Of a stretch of DNA of 64,000 nt, positions 1 through 11,835 are shown piece by piece (within the stretch, counting starts at the first letter, position 1; every line of letters starts with the position of its first letter). The notes beneath the pieces are model-generated. The model made no database searches. It was not told where the DNA came from and saw only the letters and a program-made list of their open reading frames with translations. This DNA is from Chlamydoabsidia padenii (Eukaryota; Mucoromycota; Mucoromycetes; Mucorales; Cunninghamellaceae). The stretch covers positions 248,001-312,000 of the forward strand of contig JAIWND010000016.1 in the NCBI GenBank assembly GCA_025330725.1. The letters run 5' to 3'. Both the position numbers and the translations under genes were made by a program.

Positions 1-599
1 ACTAAACTGTCCTCTGTTACTCCCCCCAAAAAAACATTAATGAAGATTGAGTGATTCCATCCATAGTTCCTTTTTTTTTTTATGTTACCTATGAGTCCAA
101 GAATGATACTAACACAGTTTGCCCACATATCATCTTCTAGCTGTATACCACCAAGCATTTCTTTGTCTGCCATTTTTTTTGGAGAGGTCAATTGATAAAT
201 TAGGAAAAGAAAGAAGGAAAGAAGAAAAGAAAAAAGAAAGATTTGCATTTGGGTCAAGACCACGAAAAAACTCCGACCATCAGCAATACTGTTTTTAGGT
301 AAACCGACAAGCTTAAAAGATCATAAATCACTGTACACCATTCTAAAGTAAAAACAGTTGTTGCCATCATTTCATCTGTGTTTCCTCCCCATGAAGAGAG
401 GACCGTGTGGTTGAAACATGTGGTCCGGAAGGATGGTTCCTCAAAATTGAGTTCGCGGGGTTTCAATTGATTTTCGCTGGTCCCGGCTGTTCCAATTGAA
501 AGTTTTTTTTTTAAATCCTGGTTTCCCCTTTCTCTTTCACTTCTATTTTTTTATACGATTCTTTTTTAATACTTCTTATACCATCTATTATACCATAAT
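1..599. other. Intergenic / promoter region
   Basis: No supported gene. The stretch holds A- and T-rich simple sequence, including a purine-rich GAAA tract around 205-240 and T runs near 70 and 500-545. One copy of the dispersed motif (CGGGGTTTCAATT, 456-468) lies about 130 bp upstream of the first start codon. A 70-codon open frame on the minus strand (254-466) has no recognisable features and is probably chance. Confidence 0.6.
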
Positions 600-2108
600 A
601 TGCTTTTACTTACAAAGAATACACCAAAGGATGGTGTCAAACTGGCTCCTCCCATTAAAACTCTCTCTGTCCTCTCTTTTGAACGCCATGCTGATCAAAA
701 ACTGTGGTACATTATAAAAGTGACACCTCAACAAACGGAAACCATCAGCAACTCACAACATACTCTTCAACGAAAATCATACCTTATCGCTCGTCGGTTT
801 GATCAATTCTGTACACTGGATCAGCAACTTCATTCCGACTTTTCACCTTCTCTCCTCTCCACCATTCGATACAAAAGGTCCTCACAACAATTATTTGCTC
901 ACTCTAGTCTTTTTTCCCTATCTTCTCCAACCACGGGTCCAGGTGCTCCTGCTGCTGTTACAGGTCATGTTACTATGACTACTACTGGGGATACGATTGA
1001 TATCAACGACCTGCCTAAACTCAAATTACAACGCAAACTACTACCCAATAAAAACATTCACCAAGAACGCCAATCCGAACTTCACCGATATTGTCAAGAA
1101 TTATTACGTCTTCCTACTCAAATAACTCAATCTTTGGCAATGTTGGAATTCTTTGGACTTCATAAACCTGATACGGAACGTATTGTATATTCTTCTTTGG
1201 CTGGACTTTCGGCTTCTCGATTATCATATGTTGCACCATCATCACAACACGAACAGGACACACATGGATCATCATCAACAACAGTACCCACGTCACCTAC
1301 TACTACTACTACGATTGTATCACGACGAGCTCGATCCATTGTTCTCGACGACGACAAAGATGAAGGGGCACCTAGGTTGGTTAAAAAGGCAAAGTCTCAA
1401 CCCAACTTTTCATCATCACCATCACCTATTTTATCACTACCACCTTCACCACCACCACTGGCACCTTTATTATCGACTTGTCACCATAGAAACAGCAACA
1501 TTCTATCACCTTCTTATTCCACCTCCACCACTTGCTCATCGGAAAGTCTCATCACTCCTTTACCAACCCCGCCTCACACTTCAACACATGCTTCATCTCC
1601 TTTTGGTGCTACTGGTGAAACAATGCACAAATCACAACATCGATTGGAAACCCGTCCTTCATTGACAATCTCAACCGATCGGGTTACCATCTTGGATACC
1701 GACATTTGCTCACCAACCGATATCCTCTCTCTTCCACCTTCAGCCATGTCACTCTCTTCTCCTTCTTCTGACGATATCAACAACTATCTCAAGCTTAAAG
1801 TTGTGTATGATTTGGATAATATCATTCTTCTTCAAGTCCCTCGAACTATACGACTACCTGAACTCCGCGCCAAGATCCTCCACAAGTTTGAAGACACTGC
1901 CACGGGATTACCTGTTGATTTTAAATTGGTCTTTAATTCTTTAGCACCTGGTGGTAGAAAGGATTCCTTGTTGTCCTCCTCGGCTGCCTACTCTACTTAT
2001 GCTAATTTGGATGCAAGAACTATCATTGGAACACAAGATGACCTCGTGGAAGCAATGTCTAAATGGATCGATTTGCCTAAAGTCTCTGTTCGATGTGTGG
2101 TTAATTAG
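600..2108 (+). CDS. PX and PB1 domain protein (Bem1/Scd2 tail-like, no SH3)
   Basis: Single-exon gene of 502 residues. Residues about 20-200 resemble a PX phosphoinositide-binding domain: FERHADQKLWYIIKV opens it, followed by a basic segment around YKRSSQQL and a helical part ending LEFFGLHKP. A long Ser/Thr/Pro-rich, probably disordered linker follows. Residues about 395-502 look like a PB1 domain, with the conserved Lys early in the fold (LKLKVVYD) and an acidic late segment (GTQDDLVEAM). In known fungal scaffolds such as Bem1 and Scd2, and in phagocyte oxidase subunits, the PX-PB1 order follows SH3 domains; none is visible here. By inference it is a membrane-binding polarity or NADPH-oxidase-type adaptor. 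The start is the first ATG after a pyrimidine-rich leader. The domain calls are by pattern only. Confidence 0.75.
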   Translation: MLLLTKNTPKDGVKLAPPIKTLSVLSFERHADQKLWYIIKVTPQQTETISNSQHTLQRKSYLIARRFDQFCTLDQQLHSDFSPSLLSTIRYKRSSQQLFAHSSLFSLSSPTTGPGAPAAVTGHVTMTTTGDTIDINDLPKLKLQRKLLPNKNIHQERQSELHRYCQELLRLPTQITQSLAMLEFFGLHKPDTERIVYSSLAGLSASRLSYVAPSSQHEQDTHGSSSTTVPTSPTTTTTIVSRRARSIVLDDDKDEGAPRLVKKAKSQPNFSSSPSPILSLPPSPPPLAPLLSTCHHRNSNILSPSYSTSTTCSSESLITPLPTPPHTSTHASSPFGATGETMHKSQHRLETRPSLTISTDRVTILDTDICSPTDILSLPPSAMSLSSPSSDDINNYLKLKVVYDLDNIILLQVPRTIRLPELRAKILHKFEDTATGLPVDFKLVFNSLAPGGRKDSLLSSSAAYSTYANLDARTIIGTQDDLVEAMSKWIDLPKVSVRCVVN

Positions 2109-2476
2109 TTTAGTTGTATATATCTCCCCATTACCTAGTTTACCTATTTACCTATTTATTTATTACCATTATTATCTTATATATTAACTACCATCTAGAT
2201 CTAGAATCATTTTACATATAAACTTTAAAATAAAAGCCGTGTTTGGCCGTGAAATCTGGATTATTTGATTTGGCGCCGTTTTAAAAATTCCAGGCACATC
2301 ACACATTTTGGCATTAACTGCTGCTGGTCCCGATTGTTTTGATGGGCGTTTGCTATATGAGAATACCACCCCCCCTTCAAACATTAATAAATAAGAGACA
2401 AATATAATGGCTTTATTGAAATAACAAGATGATATAAAATTATGCACAAATAAAAGGGGAGAGGGGGGTTTGCTAA
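2109..2476. other. Convergent 3' intergenic region
   Basis: Lies between the 3' ends of the PX-PB1 gene (+) and the formyltransferase gene (-). It is AT-rich with probable 3' UTR sequence (TTTATT-rich, about 2150-2180). No gene seen. Confidence 0.6.
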
Positions 2477-4110
2477 CTAGACACTTTGTCTATAAATCCT
2501 ATCGTAAGTTTCCCGGCGTAAACCTAATCGTTTCCGGATAGACTTTTCATAATCCATACGTCGTTTGTTGACCCGTACACCGCTTTGACCAGGTTGGATG
2601 TCATCCAGTGATGGCTTGACGTTAAAGATACCACCCGATTTTCGAATTTCATAACCGTTTATAAAGTCCTTTGCCAAGATCGCGTTTTTGTTTTCTGCCT
2701 TGACATGAGTGACACCAATCGCTAGTCCGTCCGCACACATGATATGGATAATCCCTGTTTTTTGATCCAGCATAAAACTACCTGGTGGCGAGCTTTCTTG
2801 TTGATCATAAAAGGGTGAGTCTTCGGGTAGATGAATATGGTAGAGTTGTAGTTCCACTGTTTTTTGTTTGATGAGTTGTGATCGTTTAATTCGTGTAAAG
2901 GTAAAGTTCGTTCGAAGAGGGTACTATTATATATAAAAAAGGGTATGTTAATGCATTTATTCATATAATCGCCTCCTTTTTTTGTTACCTGATCCCCGAT
3001 GGCACGATGGAGTTGTTCGATTTGCCATGAAGCCATCAAGTTAAAGTCCAATTCAGTCCATTCCTTCTTGATTTTGGGTGCCCTGGTCGCCTGGCTAACA
3101 TCTTGTACTTTGGCCTCTTTCTACAATAAACATAAGTATGAGTCCACCCATCCCCCTCTTTTCTTTTTCTTCTTTTTTTTTTCCCATTACCTTGCGTTGA
3201 TCAAAGTTTTGGAGTGTATCGATCAATAGATCACTTCCTACATCAGCCAAGAAGAGTGACAGGTCCTTGTAAGTCGGGTTATCCGTCCCAGTCAAATCCA
3301 CCACGGTCTGAGCCAAGATACGACCCGCATCGAATTCCTTGTCATCCAATTCTTGTACAGTCACCCCTGTTGCGCTTTCCCCTTGTAAAATGGTATGCTG
3401 GATGGGTGCCGCACCACGGAACTTGGGAAGGAGTGAAGGGTGGACATTAATAGCACCATAACGGAATTGACTAATGATGTGAGGAGGAATAAAGTAACCA
3501 AAGGACACCACTACACCGAGATCATACATGTAGTCATCGTCACTGTTGTTGTTGCTGTCAGCAGGTTTTGGTAAGGTCCAGTCATCAAGAGTCAGGGCCT
3601 TGGCTGGGGTGTGTTGGACAGGAATGTTGTAGAGTGCTGCGAGACCTTTAGTATTGCCTATATATAAAGTTTAGTCTTTTCTTTTTCTTTTTCTTTTCAA
3701 TGATTCATAGTTTTCATTAGATAGTTTACTTTACTTGGTGTCAAGGTATCCATCTTTCTACCTGTCCGGCGATCAGGAGGACATACCAGGCTCAAAGAGC
3801 TGATACAACCATTAGGCCGATCTATATAAATTGACAAGCATATTAATATCTATGGCGATTGATTATCAAACTTACCTTTTTCTTTAATAAGAGCCTTGAG
3901 ATGTGTCGAGGCAAAGTCATCGGTACCAAAGAAGAGGATTCGGAATGGTCGTTGTTGTCGGACGGTTGTTGAAGAAAGGTATCTATTGCCTTGACGCTTG
4001 TAATAAAAGAGAGACAAAAACGTTAGTTAAAATTATACAGTCAACATAAATTCATTTACCAAAGAGAAAACTGGGAAGGATGCTCGACCAAAGTAGGTGA
4101 GAAGTGTCAT
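2477..4110 (-). CDS. FMT1: Methionyl-tRNA formyltransferase, mitochondrial
   Basis: Transfers a formyl group from 10-formyl-tetrahydrofolate to initiator Met-tRNA for mitochondrial translation. The start at 4110 gives a short basic, hydroxylated N-terminus typical of a mitochondrial presequence. Exon 2 then supplies the Rossmann-type opening FRILFFGTDDFASTHLKAL. The central exon (about 3520-3195) carries GYFIPPHIISQFRYGAINVHPSLLPKFRGAAPI, summarised here by its catalytic core NVHPSLLPKFRGAAPI, the family hallmark Asn-X-His-Pro-Ser-Leu-Leu-Pro. The C-terminal exon (to 2477) matches the family C-terminal barrel and ends in a basic tail. At least six exons with GT-AG introns join in frame; the first intron is 4059 down to about 3999. 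The only unusual point is a rather short mitochondrial leader. Identification is firm; some internal exon edges are approximate. Confidence 0.9.
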
Positions 4111-5144
4111 TATTGTTTATGTCTAAGAAGAAGAAGAGGAAGAAGGAGAAGAGAGTGACAGGGCCGGAAAAAAATAATTGAAAGCCCCAGCGCCAATTGA
4201 AAATATTCCCATCCCGACGGTACTCCAAGAAAGTTCATGCGAGACTGGATGGATTCACTTCCCGTTCCGTGTACGTACATGCTGGGGAACCTGCATGAAA
4301 GAGAAGATTTTATTTCCTTTTCCTTCCCCTTTCTTCCAGAATGTTCTTCTATAAATATAGGGTGACAGGGGAGACGTTTATTAATCAGAAGTAGAAAGAG
4401 AATGAAAAGAAAGCTTTGTGTCCATATTAAACTACACGCAAGTTGCATTGTTCCCCCCCCTGTTTTTGGTATGATAGAATAACGCAAGTGGGGTGATACA
4501 TTAAACGAGACTATAAGTGATGACGTATGAATGGATTCATCGTCAAAATACAAGTAGAGATAAGAAGGAAAAACAAGGGGCTAGTCAGTTGGAATGAGAA
4601 GAAGTGAGCGGAACGGGCCAGTAAACCCATAAAAAAAAAAATCGAGTGATACAAATATTCAAACCCCCGACCGCAATTTCAATTCTTTCCCCTTAATTCT
4701 CGTTTTTCTTGTTTCTTTGTTTCTTTGTTTCTTTATTGAAACTTTCTTTTATTTTATATACATTTAAACTTACTTGCTCTTTTTTTTTTGTCTCCACCAT
4801 CTTGCAATTGATTCTTCTTTTAACAAGATCCATTCCTTATACCTCTTATACCTTTATCATTGTAAAGTGATCAAGACATCCAACAACAGCATTTGATCTC
4901 TGAAACAACACTTTCGCACTCTCTATTTTATCAACAACTATTACAACATCCTATTTATATTACTGTGTAAAGCGTACATAACACTTACCATTGACAATTC
5001 ACCTCATTCACTCTCTTTACATCCTTCTCTAACGAACCGGCAGACTATATTGCAACGTCTTATTGCTCCTCCTTTGCCTATCAACCACGACAAATATACA
5101 GAAATCGACTACATTATACACATTAAATTACCATATTTAAAGAC
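4111..5144. promoter_or_regulatory. Divergent promoter region, FMT1 / WOPR factor
   Basis: About 1 kb between divergently transcribed genes. It contains a TTTCTTTG tandem repeat around 4710-4735, a motif copy TTCAAACCCCCGACCGC at about 4658-4674, and a long CA- and T-rich stretch (4800-5144) that is probably the 5' leader of the WOPR gene. No ORF looks coding. Confidence 0.6.
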
Positions 5145-6513
5145 ATGACCGAAACCTTCCATGGATATATCGATACTACTCAAGACGTCCTCTTGGTCTT
5201 TGAAAGTTGCCGGCGTGGTTTGTTGCCTAGGGTCAATCGCCGTCTACAAGAAAAAGAACGCAAATTGATCAAATCTGGTACTGTCTTTGTGTTTGATGAA
5301 AAGGAATCAGGTAAGAGGAATCATCAATATTGGGTATATGTACCTGTTTTCAGGGGTAGTAAAAAAAAAAAAAAAAAAAAAAAAGAAACACTCCCTTAAA
5401 AATTGGGGTTAGTGTCAATAGGAAAAGGATGCGGGATGGTGCCGAATAAAATAATTTGTGGCAAAACCTTTAATCGGGATAGGATTACTCATACTTTTTA
5501 TATATATAAACTTTGTAGGTGTTAAACGATGGACAGATGGATTGGTGTGGAGCCCTTCTCGAATCCTTGGCAACTTTTTGATCTATCGCGAACTGGAAAA
5601 ACGAAAGGGGGAAAAACGAGTATCAGTCAGTGATCAACGACAACGTAGCTACAGTGTGGATATATCATCCAAAATGGGGGCAGCAGGAGGTGGTTTTTTA
5701 TCTGATCGCGCAAAAGAAAAACGCTTGGTCGGTAGCTTATCGGATGTGTATAACTTTAAAACAGATGGTCTGATCAAGAAAACAATGTCAATCGTGGTCA
5801 ACGGCAGTACCCAACATCTCATCTCTTATTATCATCCTCAAGATATTGTCGACGGCAAGTTACGAACACCTTCCTCTGTACCTGAACTCACAAGTTTGGA
5901 AATCTCGCCTGAACTCTTGGTCAAGCAGAACTTTCGGATTCCGCCTTTTGTTGAACCTACTTTTGATCAAATCGCTGATCCGACCACCATGCGATCCCAA
6001 GGGGTTACTACTAAAATCGACACTAGAACAACAACATCACCACCTAATACCATGTCATCTTTACGTAGTATGTCGGTCGGATCTTTAAACTCTTTACGAC
6101 AAGAGTCGTTTCTTTACACCACCAATAGCAACCATCAACCCATCCACAATGATACCTTGCGTCAAAACACCATGTCTAGTCCGGAAGACGGTAACAAATC
6201 ATCAGTAATGTATTCTCGTCATTTGCAACAGTCCACTCCACCTCACAATGCAACTGTCTACTTACCTATGCCAGCCTCAACACCTTCACCCAATAGTCTC
6301 AGGTATGAATTGATGCCACACAATCATCAGCACTATCAACAGCACGATCAGGGATACCATTCGTCATTACCACCCAATCCACATCTCGGTCATCTTCTCA
6401 ACCCAGTGCATCCTCTCAATGATGTTCAATCCTCGGGATCCTCTTCCAACAAATTGGATCAACCTATTCTTTATGGAAATTCTCCATTATCCACCACCTC
6501 AAGGCTGGCCTGA
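5145..6513 (+). CDS. WOPR-domain transcription regulator (Gti1/Pac2/Wor1/Ryp1 family)
   Basis: Two exons, 5145-5310 and 5519-6513, joined through a 208-nt intron that contains an A21 run; the splice restores ESGVKRWTDG. The N-terminal WOPRa half (GYIDTTQDVLLVFESCRRG, then LLPRVNRRLQEKERKLIKSG) and the motif KRWTDGLVWSPSRILGNFLI are diagnostic of Gti1/Pac2 proteins. These bind DNA in the nucleus and control morphogenesis, conidiation or host-phase switching in other fungi. A second basic block near LISYYHPQDI matches WOPRb. The remainder (about residues 200-385) is Ser/Pro/His/Asn-rich and probably disordered. The target genes in this organism cannot be inferred. The start is the first ATG and sits at the expected family N-terminus. 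Confidence 0.9.
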
Positions 6514-7739
6514 AAAAAATCCTTCTTGATACACCATCGAGTAATTTAGTGATATATGATCTTCCTCCTCCTCCTCCTCCTCCTCCTCTCCCTTTTTATT
6601 CTATATTTGTATATATATATACTTTATCTTTCACAAATATGAAATAAAATTACTCTTTGGCATATTAGGGTGATGACTTGCATTGATTTGGGTTGGTGGC
6701 GGCCTTTTAAAAAATGGGGAAATGATTTTCTCGTTCCCTTGCCTTTCTTAATCTTTTTAAAAAAAAATTGGAACACGGTACCTCATCGTCTCTAATGTAG
6801 ATCACCTCACTCTTATCACGTGTACCAGAATAGCTCATATCATGTGAATGGATTCTAACACTCTTTATTTGCTCGTAGATCTTTTAACTAAAAATAGATA
6901 TGTCAAGGAATGGAACCTAATACAAGCTCACGGTGTTTGATCCCTTCTCTATAAAAGCATATCAGATTACTGTTTCTATATAAAGGGTGGACTCTTCCTT
7001 GCTACTGATGGTATTGTGGATATTATCTTTACAAAAAGGTAATCATAAAGACTTGTATCAAAGCTGAAACACTACCTCATGACTCTCTGATATAAAGAAA
7101 ATACCAAATACGACACATCTGACAAGGAAACATGAAAAAGATATATAGTTAGATTACTCCCCCCCCTCCTTTTTTTTTAAATTAATAAAAGCTGTTGTTG
7201 TTGTATGATTTATGACTTACAAGTGATTAATTCAAAGTAACAATAATGTTAATGTACGGATTGCATAAATCATTGTTTCCTCAATAGTCAAAACCACTAC
7301 TAATCGGCGTCCTACCATTCAAGTTATATCTGTTACAAAATAAGTTACGGAACAACTTCTCACCACTAATGCACATATATCAAGGTATATAACGTATAAG
7401 CCAATACACAACATATAGAGTATACATTGTCATGCTAAACCCAGAAGTGGACTTTGCCGATTACTGGAAAGTGGGATTTGAAATTTTGCTTGGTTTTCAC
7501 GCGCCAATCAAATATTAAACATTCATTTGGCGGCCGCACTATATATATATATATAAAAAAAAAAAAAAAGCTAGCGCTCTTTGTATTTCTTTCTTTCTTT
7601 ATTCTCCCTGTTTTTGTCAGATCTACTTTTTGATCTCTGTCAACCAACCCACTCTCATTATAACAAACACATCTTGGCTAATAAACTCTTTACTTTTGGT
7701 TATCTACACTTGTTACCCACCGTCACTCAATTACGGATC
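6514..7739. other. Long 5' region of the sulfate transporter gene
   Basis: Holds the WOPR gene's 3' UTR with a (TCC)n microsatellite (6562-6589), then 1.1 kb of AT-rich sequence with no coding frame. TCACGTG at 6816-6822 is a perfect E-box core. A motif copy GTGGGATTTGAAATTT lies at 7471-7486, about 270 bp before the SulP start. A (TA)n-poly(A) tract occupies 7542-7568. Confidence 0.6.
6816..6822 (+). promoter_or_regulatory. Possible Cbf1-type E-box upstream of the sulfate transporter
   Basis: The heptamer TCACGTG is the binding site of the bHLH factor Cbf1, which recruits Met4 to sulfur genes in yeast. It lies about 920 bp before the SulP start codon. That is far away and could be chance, and the wiring has not been shown for this lineage. 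Confidence 0.2.
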
Positions 7740-10491
7740 ATGTCCACGATTTACTTGGACAGTCCAACAAGACCAAGCTACAAGGATCAAGTCAAAGTCT
7801 TCCTAACACCTTCGGAAACTTGGCTGAAGGAGGCTTTTCCTGTAATAGACTGGCTTCCCAAATACAACCGACAATGGCTTTATGGTGATGTAATATGTGC
7901 TATTACAGTTGGCATCATTGCCATTCCTCAGTCAATGGCTTATGGTAAGATAACAGATCCTCCCCTCATTATGAATATAATCAACATGGTAACAAACTTC
8001 CTTCTTCTTAATTAGCCAAAATGGCTGGTCTTCCTCCTCAGTATGGTCTATATTCCAGTGTCATTGGGGTTTTTATCTATCCTTGGATTGGTACATCAAA
8101 AGATATCAGTATTGGTAAGTTCATACTGGGAATATAGCAAGAATGAAAAAATATGCATGCAGGATAGAGGGGTTGCAGGGCTAACCCACTTGAAAACTTT
8201 GCATATATGTGTATATATATAGGAACAACCGCCATCAATTCTCTTCTCATTGGTCAAATCATGGTAACTGTTATGGCAACTCCCGAATTTCAAAATGGAA
8301 CTTGGACGGTCGCTCATGTCACTTCAAATCTTACTCTTGTCTCTGGTCTGATCTGCTTGTTGATTGGTGTCTTACGCCTGGGAATCTTGTTTGACTTTAT
8401 TTGCCAGCCCGCCATTGCCGGATTTATGGCTGGATCAGGGTTAACCATCGTCGTGAATCAGGTAAAAAATCACACACTAAAGCAATTCTCAGACACTAAT
8501 ACTTTTTGATTTATTTAATTACTTCTATAGCTTAACAAGATTATGGGTATCCCAAACATCAAAACTACCGAAGCCACCTATCTGATCTTTGGTAAAACTT
8601 TGAAGAACCTACCAAATACACATTGGGATGCCGCTCTTGGTCTCACTGCTGTGGTGTTTTTATATGCGGTCCGGTATTCGACTCAAAAGCTTGCTCGGAT
8701 TTATCCTCACTATGCCAAATATCTCTCTTTTATCAACATCTCTCGGAACATCATTGTCATCATCATGGCAACCTTCCTGTCCTTCTTGATCAATCACTTT
8801 GGTCACTTTGAAACAAGCCCCTTTAAAATCCTCGGTCAAGTCCCTGCTGGTTTCCAAAATATGGGAGTCCCGCATTTAGACTCATCCCTGTTATCTATTA
8901 TACTTCCAAATATGGTTGGTGTCGTGGTGTTACAGATCATGGAGCATTGCTCGATCGCTACTAGTCTCGGTAAAATGACGGACTATAAAAGTAAGTATAG
9001 TAATGTATGGGCCCTATTGTTTAGTTTTGAAACTCACTTTTTTTTTTTAATACTTTTTTAGTCCAGGTGAATCAAGAGATCGTCTCGATTGGTATCTCTA
9101 ATATCTTTGGTGCCTTCTTCAGTGCATATCCTATGACAGGTGCATTCTCACGTACGGCAGTCATGGCAAAATCTGGATCCCGAACACCTCTCAGCAATAT
9201 ACTGGTCGGGGCTATTGTCGTGCTCACAATCTACTGCTTCACACCTGCTCTTCAATTCATTCCTGATGCAGCTGTAGGTGCGATTATTTGTCATGCTGTC
9301 ACTGATCTCATCACTGGACCGAAAGTATGGGTCAAATTCTGGAATACAAATCCTTCGGAATTACTGATCTTTGCCGCCGCCTATATTATCTCTCTGGTGA
9401 CGAGGATCGATATTAGCGTCTACGTGCCGGTGGGTATCTCATTGGTGGTGCAACTCTTCCGGATGTCCAGACCAAAATACGCTTTCCTCGGCCGATTGGA
9501 TCTCAATGTCCCTGTGAAAACCAGCAGCAAACAAGAAGATGGTGATGTTATGAAACCTGCCCAAAAAGAATTGACTCTGTTTTTCTCTTTGTCTGACCCA
9601 CTACTCCGTGGCCGTGTCCAACCGATATCTCCTGGTATCATTTGCTTCCAACCTCGGGAAAACTTGGTGTTTGAAAATGTCAATTATTTATATGGAAAAC
9701 TTATGGATGAAATCAAGAAAAAGACTAGACGTGGGAAACCTCTCTGTGATGGTGTGGGTGGTCGGCCCTGGAACGACGTTGGTGGTGAATCTGACTCGAG
9801 CACAAAGCCCATTTTGTCTTCTATCATCCTTGATCTCTCTGGTGTACATGTGATGGATTACACAGGGATGGAGGCTCTTGCTGAACTATCTCGTATGGTG
9901 GATCAATACTGTGGTGAACAAGTGCCTTGGTTTATTGTTGTGGGGACTTCGGAAATGATGCGCCATGCATTACTGTATGCTGGGTTTGGTCGACAACAAC
10001 GCAAGAAGGTTCCCAACGGCATCTTTTCCTTCCATAACGATATCAAAAAGCAGCGGCGCAAGAACAAGGAGGTAATGGTATCATCTTCACATCAATGCTC
10101 ACCTGGCAATGAAAACAAGGATCAAATATCGACAATGATTATTGAAAATATACCCAGTCAACGTCAAGAAGCTCAATCGATACAACATACCTCTGCGCCA
10201 TCTTGCTCCACCATCTCATCAGACCCTCTAGACACAACCTTGCCTCCTTGGTGTTACTGTCAAGACGAAGAAGAGGACGACGGCGACGGCGATGGCCCGA
10301 GGGATATCTCTTTGATTGGACCAGTTGCAACTATTCGTGATCGATATCCTTACTTCTTCCTGTCTCTGCATGATGCTACCAATGCTGCGTTACTTCACTT
10401 GGCCTCCTCTTCATCTCCTCTTTGTTATCACACAACATCAGAAACGTTGCCTCAAGAACCAGTGGTCATCGAAATGGAAAAAATGGAATGA
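7740..10491 (+). CDS. SulP-family sulfate permease with STAS domain
   Basis: Five exons: 7740-7944, 8016-8114, 8223-8461, 8531-8990 and 9062-10491; all junctions keep frame and give a protein of about 810 residues. The family signature is seen in GIIAIPQSMAYAKMAGLPP, GLYSSVIGVFIYPWIGTSKD and the segments around GFMAGSGLTIVVNQ. Ten or more hydrophobic spans follow, with SAYPMTGAFSRTAV in exon 5. A cytoplasmic STAS domain sits near residues 560-720, recognisable by SSIILDLSGVHVMDYTGMEAL. It is expected to import sulfate, or a related oxyanion, across the plasma membrane. The STAS domain has an unusually acidic insertion (DEEEDDGDGDG) and an extended low-complexity loop. An in-frame upstream alternative start would add 53 residues; the ATG at 7740 is preferred because it matches family N-termini. 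Confidence 0.92.
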
Positions 10492-10593
10492 ATTCCGCAT
10501 TTGTAGTTTAATTATATCCCCCCTCCTCTTTTATGCTTATTCTGTGTTTGTATATTTTATTTACCTTTGTGATTTTTTTTGAACCACCTTTTT

Positions 10594-10633
<40 letters not shown>

Positions 10634-10881
10634 TACTACTTCACTGTAATTGTCTTGATGACTTGAATAAACAGCCTTACCGGTTATCCGATTCGGATTT
10701 TGAAAAATATCGGGATTTGAATTTGCATGAATGTCTGGGTTGTAATATGTTGAAAGCAGTTGAAACCCATGGAGCATGATTGAAACCTGTATGAAATTTC
10801 TCCTGCCTCCACCTCACTCAAAAAATGTTTGCTTTAGGGGATGCATTGTTCTTTTTTTTTTCCAACGAATCTTTCCCAGCC
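10492..10881. other. Intergenic region with (TA)n and motif copies
   Basis: The SulP 3' region contains a (TA)n tract at 10597-10630. Two motif-like elements follow: TTCGGATTTTGAAAAAT (10692-10708) and TCGGGATTTGAATTT (10710-10724). They end about 160 bp before the next start codon. No gene supported. Confidence 0.6.
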
Positions 10882-11769
10882 ATGTCCCAGTTAGATAAAG
10901 CTACTTGGTCTACTTGTTCCGGCTTAGGTACACAACTGTAAGTAGACTCTTCCCTCCTGTTCATCAAATAATATTCTTCTTCCTATAGAAAACCGTGTAG
11001 AAAAGGAGCAGATCTTTTGGACAATCTGATCCATCAACAAAAGCTGGAAGATCTCTATTGTAATAACTTTATATGTTGCGGACAGTACTGGACAGATCTA
11101 CATACATTGCTACAGCATTGTGAAGAACATCATTCAGATAGTGGTATGGGTGATGTACATTTATCGCCAGTTAAAGACGATGAGGAAGAAGAACAGGATG
11201 AGATTCAAACCCCGCCTTCCCCTATTGTCGCCCCTCACTATCTTGTCAATCAAGATCAAAACACATTGGTCAAACCACATGAGACGCAAGAAGAATATGG
11301 GTATGAAAAGATTAAAGAATGGATACATCAAGCACAGCTTGATCGAGCATATGAGAAAGAGGTACAAGGTAAGAAGAGGAAAAGAAAAGGTGCATGAATT
11401 TGTCATTTTTAAATCCCGCCTTTTTTGAGGAAAGATGATACCCCTCGTCCTTACCAGTGCCAAGTCCAGGGTTGTGATAAAGCCTATAAGAACATTAATG
11501 GGTTGAAATATCATAAACTGCATGGTTGTTGCCGAACACCCAATCATGATGAAAACAATGTTGAAAGATATCGAAAACCATACAGGTGCTCCCTTGGTAA
11601 CTGTCGAAAACGTTATAAGAATCTCAATGGGTTAAAGTATCATATTCAGCATGGACATTTCAAATACCGCCGAGCTTCGACCTCCAGCTCCTCATCTGGG
11701 TCTTCACTGGCCACCCTCCCTGATCCATCTTCTATGAACGAAATCACTATACTACCCTTTACTTCATAG
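10882..11769 (+). CDS. Sfp1-like C2H2 zinc finger transcription factor
   Basis: Three exons, 10882-10937, 10989-11368 and 11435-11769, about 255 residues. An N-terminal atypical finger-like segment has CNNFICCGQYWTDLHTLLQH. The last exon carries two closely similar C2H2 fingers, YQCQVQGCDKAYKNINGLKY and YRCSLGNCRKRYKNLNGLKY, both with the YKN(I/L)NGLKYH helix typical of yeast Sfp1 and fission yeast relatives. In yeast this family links nutrient state to ribosome biogenesis and cell size; the same role here is inference. Between the finger regions lies an acidic stretch (DDEEEEQDE). The C-terminus is a Ser-rich tail. Intron 2 contains a copy of the dispersed motif (TTTTTAAATCCCGCC, 11406-11420). 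The third-exon start at 11435 is set by frame; it uses AAG as the acceptor. Confidence 0.82.
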
Positions 11770-11835
11770 TGTAGCAAGAAAAAGTAATAAATGATCAATT
11801 TATAACTATCAGATGGAGTACTAGTGTCCTATTGT

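Noticed and set aside
254..466. Minus-strand 70-codon frame at the window start
   Set aside because: No domain, signal or splice support, and it overlaps the promoter of the first gene.
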